Assembly (NCBI GenBank): GCA_963831705.1
Contig: CAWHRE010000006.1
Location: 62,001-126,000 of the forward strand
Source of the DNA: DASQPR01 sp963831705
GTDB lineage: Bacteria > Actinomycetota > Actinomycetes > Mycobacteriales > Micromonosporaceae
Direction: 5' to 3'
DNA: 64,000 bases
In this document: piece by piece, positions 31,972 to 39,370 of the stretch
How the letters are laid out: each line of letters begins with the position of its first letter
How positions within the stretch are numbered: position 1 is the first letter of the stretch
Notes under the pieces: model-generated
What the model was told of the DNA's origin: nothing
What the model saw: the letters and a program-made list of their open reading frames with translations, nothing else
Databases searched by the model: none
Program-made: the position numbers and the translations under genes

Positions 31972-33396
31972 TCAGCAGTCGTAGTACATCGCGAACTCGT
32001 GGGGCGTCGGACGGAGACGAACCGGGTCGATCTCGACGGTCTTCTTCATCTCGATCCACGTGGAGATCACGTCCGGCGTGAACACGCCACCTTCGAGCAG
32101 GTAGCCGTGGTCGGCTTCGAGCGACGCGAGCACCTCGGGCAGCGAGCCCGGCACGGTCTTGACGTTCGCGAACTCGTCCGGCGGCAGATCGTACAGGTCC
32201 TTGTCGATCGGCTCCGGCGGCTCGATCTTGTTCTTCACGCCGTCGAGGCCGGCCATCAGCATCGCCGAGAACGCCAGGTACGGGTTGCAGGACGGGTCCG
32301 GCACGCGGAACTCGATCCGCTTCGCCTTGGCGTTCGTGCCGGTGACCGGGATACGCGTACAGGCGGAACGGTTGCGCTGCGAGTAGACCAGGTTGACCGG
32401 CGCCTCGAAGCCCGGCACCAGTCGACGGTACGAGTTGATCGTCGGGTTCGTGAAGGCGAGCAGCGACGGCGCGTGGTGGAGCAGACCGCCGACGTACCAC
32501 CGGGCAATGTCGGACAGGCCACCGTAGCCGGTCTCGTCGTAGAACAGCGGCTCGCCGCCCAGCCATAGGCTCTGGTGGGTGTGCATGCCGGAACCGTTGT
32601 CACCGAAGAGCGGCTTCGGCATGAACGTGACGGTCTTGTTGTTCTCCCAGGCGGTGTTCTTGATGATGTACTTGAATAGCTGCATCTGGTCACCGGAGTT
32701 CAGCAGCGTGCTGAACCGGTAGTTGATCTCGGCCTGACCAGCCGTGCCGACCTCGTGGTGCGAGCGCTCGACCACGAATCCGCTGTCGATCAGTTTGCGG
32801 ACCATCTGGTCGCGCAGGTCCGAGTAGTGGTCGACCGGCGAGACCGGGAAGTAGCCACCCTTGTAGGCGGTCTTGTAGCCGCGGTTGCCGCCGTCCTCAT
32901 CCTTCCCCGTGTTCCAGGCGCCCTCGATCGAGTCGATGTAGTAGAACGCCTGGTTGGCGGCGGTCTCGTGGCGGATCGAGTCGAAGATGTAGAACTCCGC
33001 CTCGGCGCCGAAGTAGGCGTTGTCCGCGACGCCGCTGGAGGCGAGGTAGGTCTCGGCCTTGCGGGCGATGTTGCGCGGGTCACGCGAGTAGGCCTCGCGC
33101 GTAAACGGGTCGTGGATGAAGAAGTTCAGCGCGACGGTCTTCTCTGCGCGGAACGGGTCGATGTAGGCCGTCGTGACATCCGGCAACAGCATCATGTCGG
33201 ATTCGTGGATCTGCTGGAAGCCGCGGATCGACGATCCGTCGAAGGCGAGGCCGTCGGTGAAGACGGCCGCATCGAACGACTCGGCAGGCACGTTGAAGTG
33301 CTGCATGATGCCGGGGAGATCACAGAAACGGACATCGACGAACTTGACGCCTTCGTCCTTGACGTAGCGTAGAAGTTCCTCGGAATTCGCGAACAC
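31972..33396 (-). CDS. glnA: Glutamine synthetase, type I
   Basis: The 474-residue cytoplasmic enzyme makes glutamine from glutamate, ammonia and ATP, and acts as a dodecamer. The beta-Grasp N-terminus contains DLPGIMQHFNVPAESF and DGLAFDGSSIRGFQ. The catalytic part shows the metal ligands of AEAEFYIFD and HHEVGTAGQAEINYRF, the ATP-binding KPLFGDNGSGMHTHQSLW, and NRSACTRIP. The adenylylation site is Tyr402 in KDLYDLPPDEF, so activity should be tuned by GlnE-type adenylylation. AGGAGG precedes the GTG at 33396. A GlnR-type operator lies 57-94 nt upstream. Its neighbours (RDD protein, DUF4191, lipA) keep the classic actinobacterial order around glnA1. Confidence 0.97.
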   Translation of the reverse strand: MFANSEELLRYVKDEGVKFVDVRFCDLPGIMQHFNVPAESFDAAVFTDGLAFDGSSIRGFQQIHESDMMLLPDVTTAYIDPFRAEKTVALNFFIHDPFTREAYSRDPRNIARKAETYLASSGVADNAYFGAEAEFYIFDSIRHETAANQAFYYIDSIEGAWNTGKDEDGGNRGYKTAYKGGYFPVSPVDHYSDLRDQMVRKLIDSGFVVERSHHEVGTAGQAEINYRFSTLLNSGDQMQLFKYIIKNTAWENNKTVTFMPKPLFGDNGSGMHTHQSLWLGGEPLFYDETGYGGLSDIARWYVGGLLHHAPSLLAFTNPTINSYRRLVPGFEAPVNLVYSQRNRSACTRIPVTGTNAKAKRIEFRVPDPSCNPYLAFSAMLMAGLDGVKNKIEPPEPIDKDLYDLPPDEFANVKTVPGSLPEVLASLEADHGYLLEGGVFTPDVISTWIEMKKTVEIDPVRLRPTPHEFAMYYDC

Positions 33397-33452
33397 TCGT
33401 CCTCCTGGCGGGAGTTGGTGGGTCGGACTTGCTGCGAGGCTATGGCCGAGCC

Positions 33453-33490
33453 ATTGCCCAGGCGTGTCCCAACTGTTTCCATCGTGTTAC
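33453..33490 (-). promoter_or_regulatory. GlnR-type operator upstream of glnA
   Basis: Read on the minus strand, the site is GTAAC-6-GAAAC-6-GACAC-6-GCAAT, all at exact 6-nt spacings. This matches the GlnR consensus gTnAc-n6-GaAAc-n6-GTnAc-n6-GaAAc known from Streptomyces and relatives, with the first half perfect and the second degenerate. It lies 57 nt upstream of the glnA start codon, so nitrogen-dependent control of glnA is expected. Confidence 0.75.
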
Positions 33491-33599
33491 AAGCACAGGT
33501 AAAAGCGCATTTCGGCACGCACGGCCATACGCCTCCCAAACGACCAGCCTAGGCGAGTCCACCGATCGGTGGTCCCTGCGACACGGAATTGCACTGGCG

Positions 33600-33605
33600 T
33601 AGCCT
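33600..33605 (+). promoter_or_regulatory. -10 box TAGCCT before the RDD gene
   Basis: TAGCCT ends 7 nt before the GTG at 33613 and decides that start over one at 33589. A palindrome CCACCGATCGGTGG lies upstream at 33559-33572 in the glnA-RDD divergent region and could be a protein-binding site. Confidence 0.45.
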
Positions 33606-33612
33606 CGCTACC

Positions 33613-34065
33613 GTGAGTAAGGAACGCGGCTGGGTCGCAAAAAGCTCAGAACCCGAAAAATCAGACAGTGGTACGCCACCGACGGTGGATTGGCGCCCGA
33701 ACGGCATCGTCGCCGGAGGACCTCGGTCGTCCGTGAGCTATCTGCGGCGATTCGTCGCGCTGTTAATCGACTGGCTGCTCTGCCAACTCGTCGCCAGCCT
33801 GATCGTGCCCAGCGTCGTCCACGCGCCGTGGGCTCCGCCGGCCATCCTCGTTCTCGAGTACGCTTTCTTCATCGGCCTGTTCGCCCAGACGCCGGGCATG
33901 TTCATCGCGCGAATCCGCTGCGTATCGGTCTTCAACGGAGGCCGGATCGGCATTCCGCGGGCGTTCATTCGTGGGTTGCTCGTCGCGACCGTGATTCCAG
34001 CAATTCTCGGCTGGCACGACCGGGCGGCCGGGAGCATCATCGAGCCCGTCGAGCGCCCAGCCTAA
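33613..34065 (+). CDS. RDD-family membrane protein
   Basis: From the GTG at 33613 the protein has 150 residues. A polar N-terminus of about 40 residues precedes the RDD domain: YLRRFVALLIDWLLCQLVASLIVP with the signature Arg and Asp, then AILVLEYAFFIGLFAQTPGMFIARIRCVSVFNGGRIGIPRAFIRGLL with the conserved Gly-Met-x-x-x-x-x-Arg and Arg residues, and a final helix. About three membrane segments are predicted. It is transcribed divergently from glnA, as Rv2219A is beside glnA1 in M. tuberculosis. Function is unknown; RDD proteins are linked to ion or osmolyte movement in some bacteria. Confidence 0.85.
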   Translation: MSKERGWVAKSSEPEKSDSGTPPTVDWRPNGIVAGGPRSSVSYLRRFVALLIDWLLCQLVASLIVPSVVHAPWAPPAILVLEYAFFIGLFAQTPGMFIARIRCVSVFNGGRIGIPRAFIRGLLVATVIPAILGWHDRAAGSIIEPVERPA

Positions 34066-34104
34066 GATCATCGGTTGTTGCTGTTGGACGCTGGTTAGGA
34101 CGGC

Positions 34105-34137
34105 AAATCGCCCCGGTACGGCGTACCGGGGCGATTT
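34105..34137. terminator. Strong bidirectional rho-independent terminator
   Basis: A perfect 15-bp stem (34105-34119 with 34123-34137, AAATCGCCCCGGTAC) and a 3-nt loop is followed by a T-rich run on the plus strand and preceded by an A-run. It sits between the convergent RDD and DUF4191 genes and should terminate both. Confidence 0.85.
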
Positions 34138-34152
34138 TGTGGTCTTGAACGG

Positions 34153-34872
34153 CTAGCGACCGCGCGGGGCCCGGAACGCGCCCATCTGCGGACGCATGTT
34201 CTTCGGGATCGCACCCTTCGGCATCTGTGGGCGCGCGGTCAGTGCCTTGAGGCGGACGTCGAGCGCGTTGACGTCCTTCGGGCTGATCGTCTTCGGCATG
34301 CGCATCAGCGTCATACGCAGCTTGCGCAGCGGGATCTCGCCGTCGCCGTTGCCGACGATCAGGTCGCTCATCGGCGCGCTGCCGATGACCTTCGACATCC
34401 GGCGCTTCTCCTGGCCCATGAGCTGGCGGATGCGGCCCGGGTTGCTGCCCTCGCCGATGAAGATCACGCCGCGCGTGCTGAGCACGAGGTGCACCATGTC
34501 GAAGTCGGTCGTCGAGGCGAGCGCCTGCGTCACGCGGAAGTCCGAGCGCGGGATGTTCTCGATGATCTGGGCGGCGGCACCTGGCGTCTGCTCGGCCTGC
34601 TTCATGTAAAGCGCATCCGAGCGGTTGCGGAGCACCACCATGAAGGCGAAGAAGGCAAGCACGACCATCGTCAGGATCCAGATGATCATCGGGATCAAGC
34701 CCTGGTCGGTGAGCGTCAGGATCAGCGCCAGCACGATCAGCGGTATGGCCACGGCAGCGATCGCGAGCGGCAGGAACTTCTTGTCGCCCTTCACCGCGAA
34801 GCCGACCACCATGCCGATTTGCCGCACGTTCTCGGTGAACTTGCGCTTTTCCGGTTCCGCTGCCTTAGCCAT
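34153..34872 (-). CDS. DUF4191 membrane protein
   Basis: From the ATG at 34872 the protein has 239 residues: a basic N-terminus (MAKAAEPEKRKFTENVRQIGMVVGFAVKGDKKFLP), two adjacent membrane helices (LAIAAVAIPLIVLALILTL and IPMIIWILTMVVLAFFAFMVVL) and a cytoplasmic domain with YMKQAEQTPGAAAQIIENIPRSDFRVTQALASTTDFDMVHLVLSTRGVIFIGEG. This is the DUF4191 family, found almost only in actinobacteria beside lipA (Rv2219 in M. tuberculosis). Function unknown. A TACACT box 6 nt upstream supports the start. Confidence 0.88.
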   Translation of the reverse strand: MAKAAEPEKRKFTENVRQIGMVVGFAVKGDKKFLPLAIAAVAIPLIVLALILTLTDQGLIPMIIWILTMVVLAFFAFMVVLRNRSDALYMKQAEQTPGAAAQIIENIPRSDFRVTQALASTTDFDMVHLVLSTRGVIFIGEGSNPGRIRQLMGQEKRRMSKVIGSAPMSDLIVGNGDGEIPLRKLRMTLMRMPKTISPKDVNALDVRLKALTARPQMPKGAIPKNMRPQMGAFRAPRGR

Positions 34873-34878
34873 GCGAGA

Positions 34879-34884
34879 AGTGTA
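34879..34884 (-). promoter_or_regulatory. -10 box TACACT before the DUF4191 gene
   Basis: On the minus strand TACACT ends 6 nt before the ATG at 34872. Confidence 0.5.
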
Positions 34885-35005
34885 ATTGGACCTGTGAGCC
34901 TGTCGATCCTGACCCGGGGCTCGGATCGGCATCAGACAGGCCGCAAATAGGACATTTGCCCGAGATGACGCTGGCCACACGCCGACGCCTTAATTTCGGC
35001 CCTTC

Positions 35006-35169
35006 ATGATCCGGAAGACTTCGCGGGTTTTGGGCTCCGGGCTTCCAAGATCTTTCCGTCCGTGCCGCGTTTGCGCAGGTCGCGTCCGTCGTCGCGTCCT
35101 TCTTGGGGCGGGCCGGCGTGGATCCGGAAGGCTAAGTGGCGGCAGGGCGCAGAAATCTTTCCGGATCAT
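35006..35169. repeat. 164-bp palindromic-ended intergenic element
   Basis: ATGATCCGGAAGACTT at the left end and AAATCTTTCCGGATCAT at the right end are inverted repeats with one or two mismatches. A partly similar but shorter palindrome is seen at 18897-18945 (TGATCCGGAAA ... ATCTTTCCG), hinting at a third repeat family. Confidence 0.5.
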
Positions 35170-35406
35170 TGGCGACCGTCGTTCGTGACCGTCGAAGGTC
35201 GACGAAACCCCAGCTCAGAACGTTGGGGTAAATGTCCCGACGAATAGCGTGAAGAGTTTGCCGGGACAACCCGCGAACCCTTCCGCATCTTGGCGCCCAA
35301 GTCCGTGCTCGCACCCGCCGCCGTCCGTTCGCGTCCAAGTCCGCGCTTGAGCCGAGATTTCGCCGACGTGTGCGGTCGAGCCCAAGTCCGCGCCCGCGAC
35401 CGACTG

Positions 35407-35490
35407 AGATCGCAGATCTTGGCACCAATGGTTGTCCAGTGCCGTGATCATGACGGTTTGGGCGCACCTCGCTCCCAAGATCGCGAATCA
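35407..35490 (+). repeat. Family B repeat, copy 3 (84 bp)
   Basis: AGATCGCAGATCTTGG and CCAAGATCGCGAATCA are the ends. The interior aligns without gaps to copy 2, including CCAGT, GATCATGACG and TTTGG. Confidence 0.8.
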
Positions 35491-35548
35491 CTATCCGCCT
35501 GTGCCTTGTGGCTCTTGCCGGCTCTGGATGGCGCGACCCCGAACGCGA

Positions 35549-35611
35549 AGTTGATCCTGGAGTTAACACCGCGACACGCCGTCGAAGCGCTAACTAACTC
35601 CAGGATCAACT
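35549..35611 (-). repeat. Family A palindromic repeat, short form (63 bp)
   Basis: AGTTGATCCTGGAGTTA and TAACTCCAGGATCAACT form the ends, with a short-form interior in reverse (CGACACGCCGTCGAAGCGC). It ends 6 nt from the lipA stop codon. Confidence 0.88.
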
Positions 35612-35617
35612 CAAAGG

Positions 35618-36592
35618 TTAGACGGCGTGGAGCGTGCGAGCGTCCAGCGCCTGCTGGTACAGACGACCGGCCCGGTACGAGCTGCGTACCAGGGGACCGC
35701 TCATCACACCGGCGAAACCGATCTCGGTGGCCTCGGCCGCGAGCTCGATGAACTCTTCCGGCTTCACCCAGCGCTCGACCGGGTGGTGCCGGGGCGTCGG
35801 TCGGAGGTACTGCGTGATCGTGATCAGCTCGCAGCCGGCCTCGTGCAGATCGTGAAGCGCCGCTGAGATTTCCGAGCGCTCCTCGCCCATGCCGAGGATC
35901 AGGTTCGACTTCGTCACCAGTCCGGCCGAGCGGGCCTGCGTGATCACGTCGAGCGAGCGGTCGTACCGGAAGGCCGGCCGGATCCGCTTGAAGATCCGCG
36001 GAACGGTTTCCAGGTTGTGCGCGAGCACCTCGGGACGAGCACCGAACACCTCGGCGAGTTGCTCGGGGACCGCGTTGAAGTCGGGGATCAGCAGCTCGAC
36101 GCCGCAGCCCGGAAGCAGTGCGTGAATCTGGCGGACGGTCTCGGCGTACAGCCAGGCGCCGCCGTCGGGCAGGTCGTCTCGTGCGACACCGGTGATCGTC
36201 GCGTACTTGAGGCCCATCGTCCGGACACTTTCGGCCACCCGGCGCGGCTCATCCGCGTCGAAGTCGGCCGGCTTACCGGTATCGATCTGGCAGAAATCGC
36301 ATCGCCGGGTGCACTGGTCGCCGCCGATCAGGAACGTCGCCTCGCGGTCTTCCCAGCACTCGTAGATGTTGGGACAGCCCGCCTCCTGGCACACCGTGTG
36401 CAGACCCTCGCGCTGGACGAGTCCGCGCATCGCGGTGAACTCCGGGCCCATTTTCGCTTTGATCTTGATCCACGGCGGCTTGCGCTCGATCGGGGTCTCC
36501 GCGTTGCGGGCCTCGATCCGCAGCATGCGGCGGCCGTCCGGGGCCACGTGTCCGGTGGCAGCCGCGGTGGGAGTCGAGAGATCGGTGGTCAC
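35618..36592 (-). CDS. lipA: Lipoyl synthase
   Basis: The 324-residue radical-SAM enzyme inserts two sulfurs into the octanoyl group on lipoyl domains. It has both iron-sulfur binding sets: CQEAGCPNIYEC (Cys68, Cys73, Cys79; auxiliary cluster) and CTRRCDFC (Cys94, Cys98, Cys101; SAM cluster). Further family features are ITGVARDDLPDGGA, NLETVPRIFKRIRP, SNLILGMGEE and TITQYLRPTPRHHPVERWVKPEEF. The GTG at 36592 was chosen because a TACGCT -10 box lies 6 nt upstream; an ATG reading from 36697 would add 35 unrelated residues. It acts after LipB (38699) on the E2 protein SucB (42244), all encoded in this block. Confidence 0.95.
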   Translation of the reverse strand: MTTDLSTPTAAATGHVAPDGRRMLRIEARNAETPIERKPPWIKIKAKMGPEFTAMRGLVQREGLHTVCQEAGCPNIYECWEDREATFLIGGDQCTRRCDFCQIDTGKPADFDADEPRRVAESVRTMGLKYATITGVARDDLPDGGAWLYAETVRQIHALLPGCGVELLIPDFNAVPEQLAEVFGARPEVLAHNLETVPRIFKRIRPAFRYDRSLDVITQARSAGLVTKSNLILGMGEERSEISAALHDLHEAGCELITITQYLRPTPRHHPVERWVKPEEFIELAAEATEIGFAGVMSGPLVRSSYRAGRLYQQALDARTLHAV

Positions 36593-36598
36593 TTCGCG

Positions 36599-36604
36599 AG
36601 CGTA
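36599..36604 (-). promoter_or_regulatory. -10 box TACGCT before lipA
   Basis: On the minus strand TACGCT ends 6 nt before the GTG at 36592 and decides that start. Confidence 0.5.
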
Positions 36605-36787
36605 CGCCGACGTCCGCGCTCGGCTCGAAAATATCAACCGGTACGCGACGGACGTCACGTATCGATCGCGGTCGTACCCGGGGCGAATCGGACTCATCGG
36701 GGTCAGTCGGGTTGCCGACTGGAAGCTGAGTTGCTGCTTCGCATGCTGTTACTGTCCCGCTCGCCCCTACCGTGGAAGAGAGTTCCC

Positions 36788-37474
36788 ATGTCGGTTCGTG
36801 CCGGTGCAACGATCTTGATCGCGTCTGCGGTCCTCTGCCTGACCGCCTGTGCAAGCAGCGCGCCGCACGCCGACGGCGCGGGTGGTCTGACCGGCGGTAC
36901 GACGCCGTCGACCGCGCCGGTTTCGGCACCGGCAACGCCCTCGACCGCGCCGCCGACGACGGCCGCGCCGGTCGTCACGGTCACCGTGACGAAGGCGGCG
37001 CCGGCCGCCGTGACCTGCGGTCAACTGAAGACCGCGCTGGTCGGCAGCAAGACGATCTCGTACAACGGCTACCACGATTCGATCCCGCTCGGTGGCGGCG
37101 TCTGGAGCGGCGAAGATGGCAATACGGTGACGCTGGAGACTCCCTGCGGGATCGGCGATCTGGACAATGACGGTGGCGCCGACGCGGTCGGCGTGGTCGA
37201 GCTGACGAACGGCGGTACCGGCCAGTTCTGGACGCTCGTGGTCTGGCATAACAGTGCCGGCAAGCCGGTCTGTACGGCCGTCGCCGACCTGGGTGATCGC
37301 AACCCGGTCCAATCCATCTCGATCTCCGGCGAGAAGGCGACCATCGTTTACCTGACCCGAACCGACGATGCGCCGATGGCCGAGGTGAACCTCAAGCGGA
37401 CCGCGATCTTCAAGCTCTCCGGCCACAAGTTCACCGAGCAAAGTCACACCGACGCGCCCTACGCCGCCTCATAG
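36788..37474 (+). CDS. Secreted lipoprotein, unknown function
   Basis: The 228-residue protein starts MSVRAGATILIASAVLCLTAC, a signal peptide with lipobox at Cys21. A Thr/Pro/Ala linker of about 45 residues follows, then a compact domain beginning VTVTVTKAAPAAVTCGQLKTALVGSKTISYNGYHDSIPLGGGVWSGEDGN. The domain has LETPCGIGDLDNDGGADAVGVVELTNGGTGQFWTLVVWHNSAGKPVCTAVADLGDR, where GDLDNDGGADAV resembles the calcium-binding VCBS/FG-GAP style of loop. Four cysteines suggest disulfides. The fold is probably exported and beta-rich. It lies between lipA and an acyltransferase gene but I see no functional link. Confidence 0.75.
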   Translation: MSVRAGATILIASAVLCLTACASSAPHADGAGGLTGGTTPSTAPVSAPATPSTAPPTTAAPVVTVTVTKAAPAAVTCGQLKTALVGSKTISYNGYHDSIPLGGGVWSGEDGNTVTLETPCGIGDLDNDGGADAVGVVELTNGGTGQFWTLVVWHNSAGKPVCTAVADLGDRNPVQSISISGEKATIVYLTRTDDAPMAEVNLKRTAIFKLSGHKFTEQSHTDAPYAAS

Positions 37475-37521
37475 GAGAGCCGTAGGAGTGTCGTAGAGCC
37501 TCGCCGCTCGTTACTCCGAAG

Positions 37522-38754
37522 ATGGTTCTCATCGCGGATCCGGGCAGCCCGACGCCGGACCGTCCGGCGTTGGGCGTCGAGGCGGATCGGCCGGTGGCGG
37601 CTGCAAGAATTCGAGTCGGCGGCCGGTTGCCGGCGCTGGACGGCCTACGGTTCCTGGCCGCGATGGCGGTGCTCTCGTACCACTACTTCGCGTACGGCGA
37701 CGGCGTGCGCGTCTGGGGTGTCCATCCGTCGGTGGTCTTCCCGCATCTGAGCGTCCCGGCGTCGTACGGCTGGCTCGGTGTTCAGGTCTTCTTCCTGATC
37801 AGTGGGTTCGTGATCTGCATGTCGGCGTGGGGTCGTGGCCTCGGCGAATTCTTCGTGTCCCGCGCCACCCGGCTCTACCCGGCGTACTGGGTGTCGATCG
37901 TGCTCGTCACGGCGGTGGCCACGCTCTGGCCGATCATCGCGCAGGCTCGCCCGCCTCGTGAGGTGCTCGTGAACCTGACGATGCTGGAAGCGCCGATGGG
38001 CGTCCCGTACGTCGACGGCGTGTATTGGACGCTCTGGTACGAGCTGCTTTTCTACCTGTTGTTTTCGGTGGTCGTGTGGCGCGGACTGACCTACAGCCGC
38101 GTGGTCGCGTTCTGCATGATCTGGACCATGGCCGCGGTGCTGCTGCCGCCGCTGCGGATACCGGTGGTGAGTTGGTTCGCGAGCCCGGACTCCGCGCCGT
38201 ACTTCATCGGCGGCATCTGCTGCTACCTGATCTATCGATTCGGCTTCTCGTGGCTGCTGTTCGGCCTGTTGGGCGTGAATTGGATCATCGCGGTGTACCG
38301 GATCTACCCGACCGTGGTGGCCCACGTAAAGATTCTCGGTCCGGGTGCTCCGGCGAAGTCATGGCCGGCCGTTGCGATCATCACGGCCGCGTACGCGTTC
38401 GTGCTCGCCGTCGCGCTCGGCCGCTTCGCCTGGGTGCGATGGAAGTGGCTCACCGTGGCCGGTGCGCTGACGTACCCGGTGTACCTGCTGCATGAATATC
38501 TCGGTTGGACCGCGATCCGGGAGATGAAGGATCACCTGCCGGCGTGGCTGATCGTGACGATCGTGACCAGCTGTGTACTCGTCCTGGCGTGGCTGGTACA
38601 CAAGCTGGTCGAGCGTCCGGCCAGCCGCTGGATGCGAGACCGGCTGCTTCGGGGGATCACCGAGTTGCGCAAGGCCGACCCGGCGAAGGTTGTGCCGACT
38701 AGAGAAGCGCTCCGAGGTGGGCCTCGACGATCGGGCGCATCTCATCGACTGTGA
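37522..38754 (+). CDS. Acyltransferase 3 (OafA/YrhL) family membrane protein
   Basis: The 410-residue protein has about ten membrane helices. The family signatures are RLPALDGLRFLAAMAVLSYHYFAYG (catalytic His), WLGVQVFFLISGFVICMSAWGRGLGEFFVSRATRLYPAYWV with the conserved Arg of RxxRLYP, and VYWTLWYELLFYLLFSVVVWRGL. Such proteins transfer acyl groups to sugars or other acceptors at the outer membrane face, for example in O-acetylation of polysaccharides. Substrate unknown. The 3' end overlaps lipB by 56 bp in convergent orientation, which is long for two real genes; the last residues (GGPRRSGASHRL) may be a read-through tail. Confidence 0.88.
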   Translation: MVLIADPGSPTPDRPALGVEADRPVAAARIRVGGRLPALDGLRFLAAMAVLSYHYFAYGDGVRVWGVHPSVVFPHLSVPASYGWLGVQVFFLISGFVICMSAWGRGLGEFFVSRATRLYPAYWVSIVLVTAVATLWPIIAQARPPREVLVNLTMLEAPMGVPYVDGVYWTLWYELLFYLLFSVVVWRGLTYSRVVAFCMIWTMAAVLLPPLRIPVVSWFASPDSAPYFIGGICCYLIYRFGFSWLLFGLLGVNWIIAVYRIYPTVVAHVKILGPGAPAKSWPAVAIITAAYAFVLAVALGRFAWVRWKWLTVAGALTYPVYLLHEYLGWTAIREMKDHLPAWLIVTIVTSCVLVLAWLVHKLVERPASRWMRDRLLRGITELRKADPAKVVPTREALRGGPRRSGASHRL

Positions 38755-39349
38755 CCTCGCGGCCGAGTTCCAGGGACAACGACGTCACGCTCGCGTCGCG
38801 GATGCCACAGGCGACGATCTTGTCGTACACCGACATGTCGGGCGAGCAGTTGAGCGCGAATCCGTGCTGTGTGACCCCACGGGCAACCCGAATGCCGATC
38901 GCGCCGATCTTGCGATCCGGTCCACGCTCGTCGGCCCGTACCCAGGCGCCGCTGCGGCCCTCGACCCGCTCGGCCCGTACGCCGACCTCGGCACACACGT
39001 CGATGAGCATCTGCTCGACCCGCCGTACGTACGCGACGACGTCGACCGGCTTGTCCTCGCGGGCACCGGGCAGCGTCAGGATCGGGTATCCGACCAGCTG
39101 GCCGGGGCCGTGCCAGGTGATCTGCCCGCCGCGATCGACGTCGATCACCGGCGTACCGTCGTTCGGCCGCTCCCAGTCCTCGGTGCGCTTACCGGCGGTA
39201 TAGACGCTCGGGTGCTCCAGCAGGAGGACGGTGTCGGGCTCATCGCCGGCCAGCACGGCGGCGTGCGTGCGGCGCTGCTCGTCCCAGGCGGTCAGGTATT
39301 CGATCGTGCCAAGCCAGCGAACTTTTAATCCGGTCGTCGTTGCGGTCAC
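38699..39349 (-). CDS. lipB: Octanoyl-[ACP]:protein octanoyltransferase
   Basis: The 216-residue enzyme moves the octanoyl group from acyl-carrier protein to lipoyl domains, the step before LipA. Signatures are RGGQITWHGPGQLVGYPIL (residues 73-91), the lysine of RKIGAIGIRVARGVTQHGFALN (Lys147) and the catalytic Cys181 in DKIVACGI. Length and motifs are standard. The GTG at 39349 has a TACGCT -10 box 7 nt upstream. Its 3' end overlaps the acyltransferase gene on the other strand. The gene order lipB-lipA with the E2/E3 genes nearby is the usual actinobacterial lipoate block. Confidence 0.95.
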   Translation of the reverse strand: MTATTTGLKVRWLGTIEYLTAWDEQRRTHAAVLAGDEPDTVLLLEHPSVYTAGKRTEDWERPNDGTPVIDVDRGGQITWHGPGQLVGYPILTLPGAREDKPVDVVAYVRRVEQMLIDVCAEVGVRAERVEGRSGAWVRADERGPDRKIGAIGIRVARGVTQHGFALNCSPDMSVYDKIVACGIRDASVTSLSLELGREVTVDEMRPIVEAHLGALL

Positions 39350-39356
39350 GCAATTG

Positions 39357-39362
39357 AGCGTA
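39357..39362 (-). promoter_or_regulatory. -10 box TACGCT before lipB
   Basis: On the minus strand TACGCT ends 7 nt before the GTG at 39349. Confidence 0.5.
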
Positions 39363-39370
39363 CCCGCGTG

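Larger units (their letters stand above)
34885..35617. other. Gene-free gap between DUF4191 and lipA, filled with repeats
   Basis: About 730 bp hold no credible gene. In order they contain a 164-bp palindromic-ended element (35006-35169), three direct copies of CCAAGTCCGCGC-like sequence (35296-35308, 35334-35346, 35381-35393), family B copy 3 (35407-35490) and a family A repeat (35549-35611). The stretch 35170-35295 shows nothing recognisable. Confidence 0.6.

Noticed and set aside
18723..35617. Could the palindromic repeats simply be ordinary rho-independent terminators?
   Set aside because: They lack T-tracts, share long conserved sequence including non-pairing interiors, and differ from the clear terminator at 34105-34137. 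They may still influence transcript ends.
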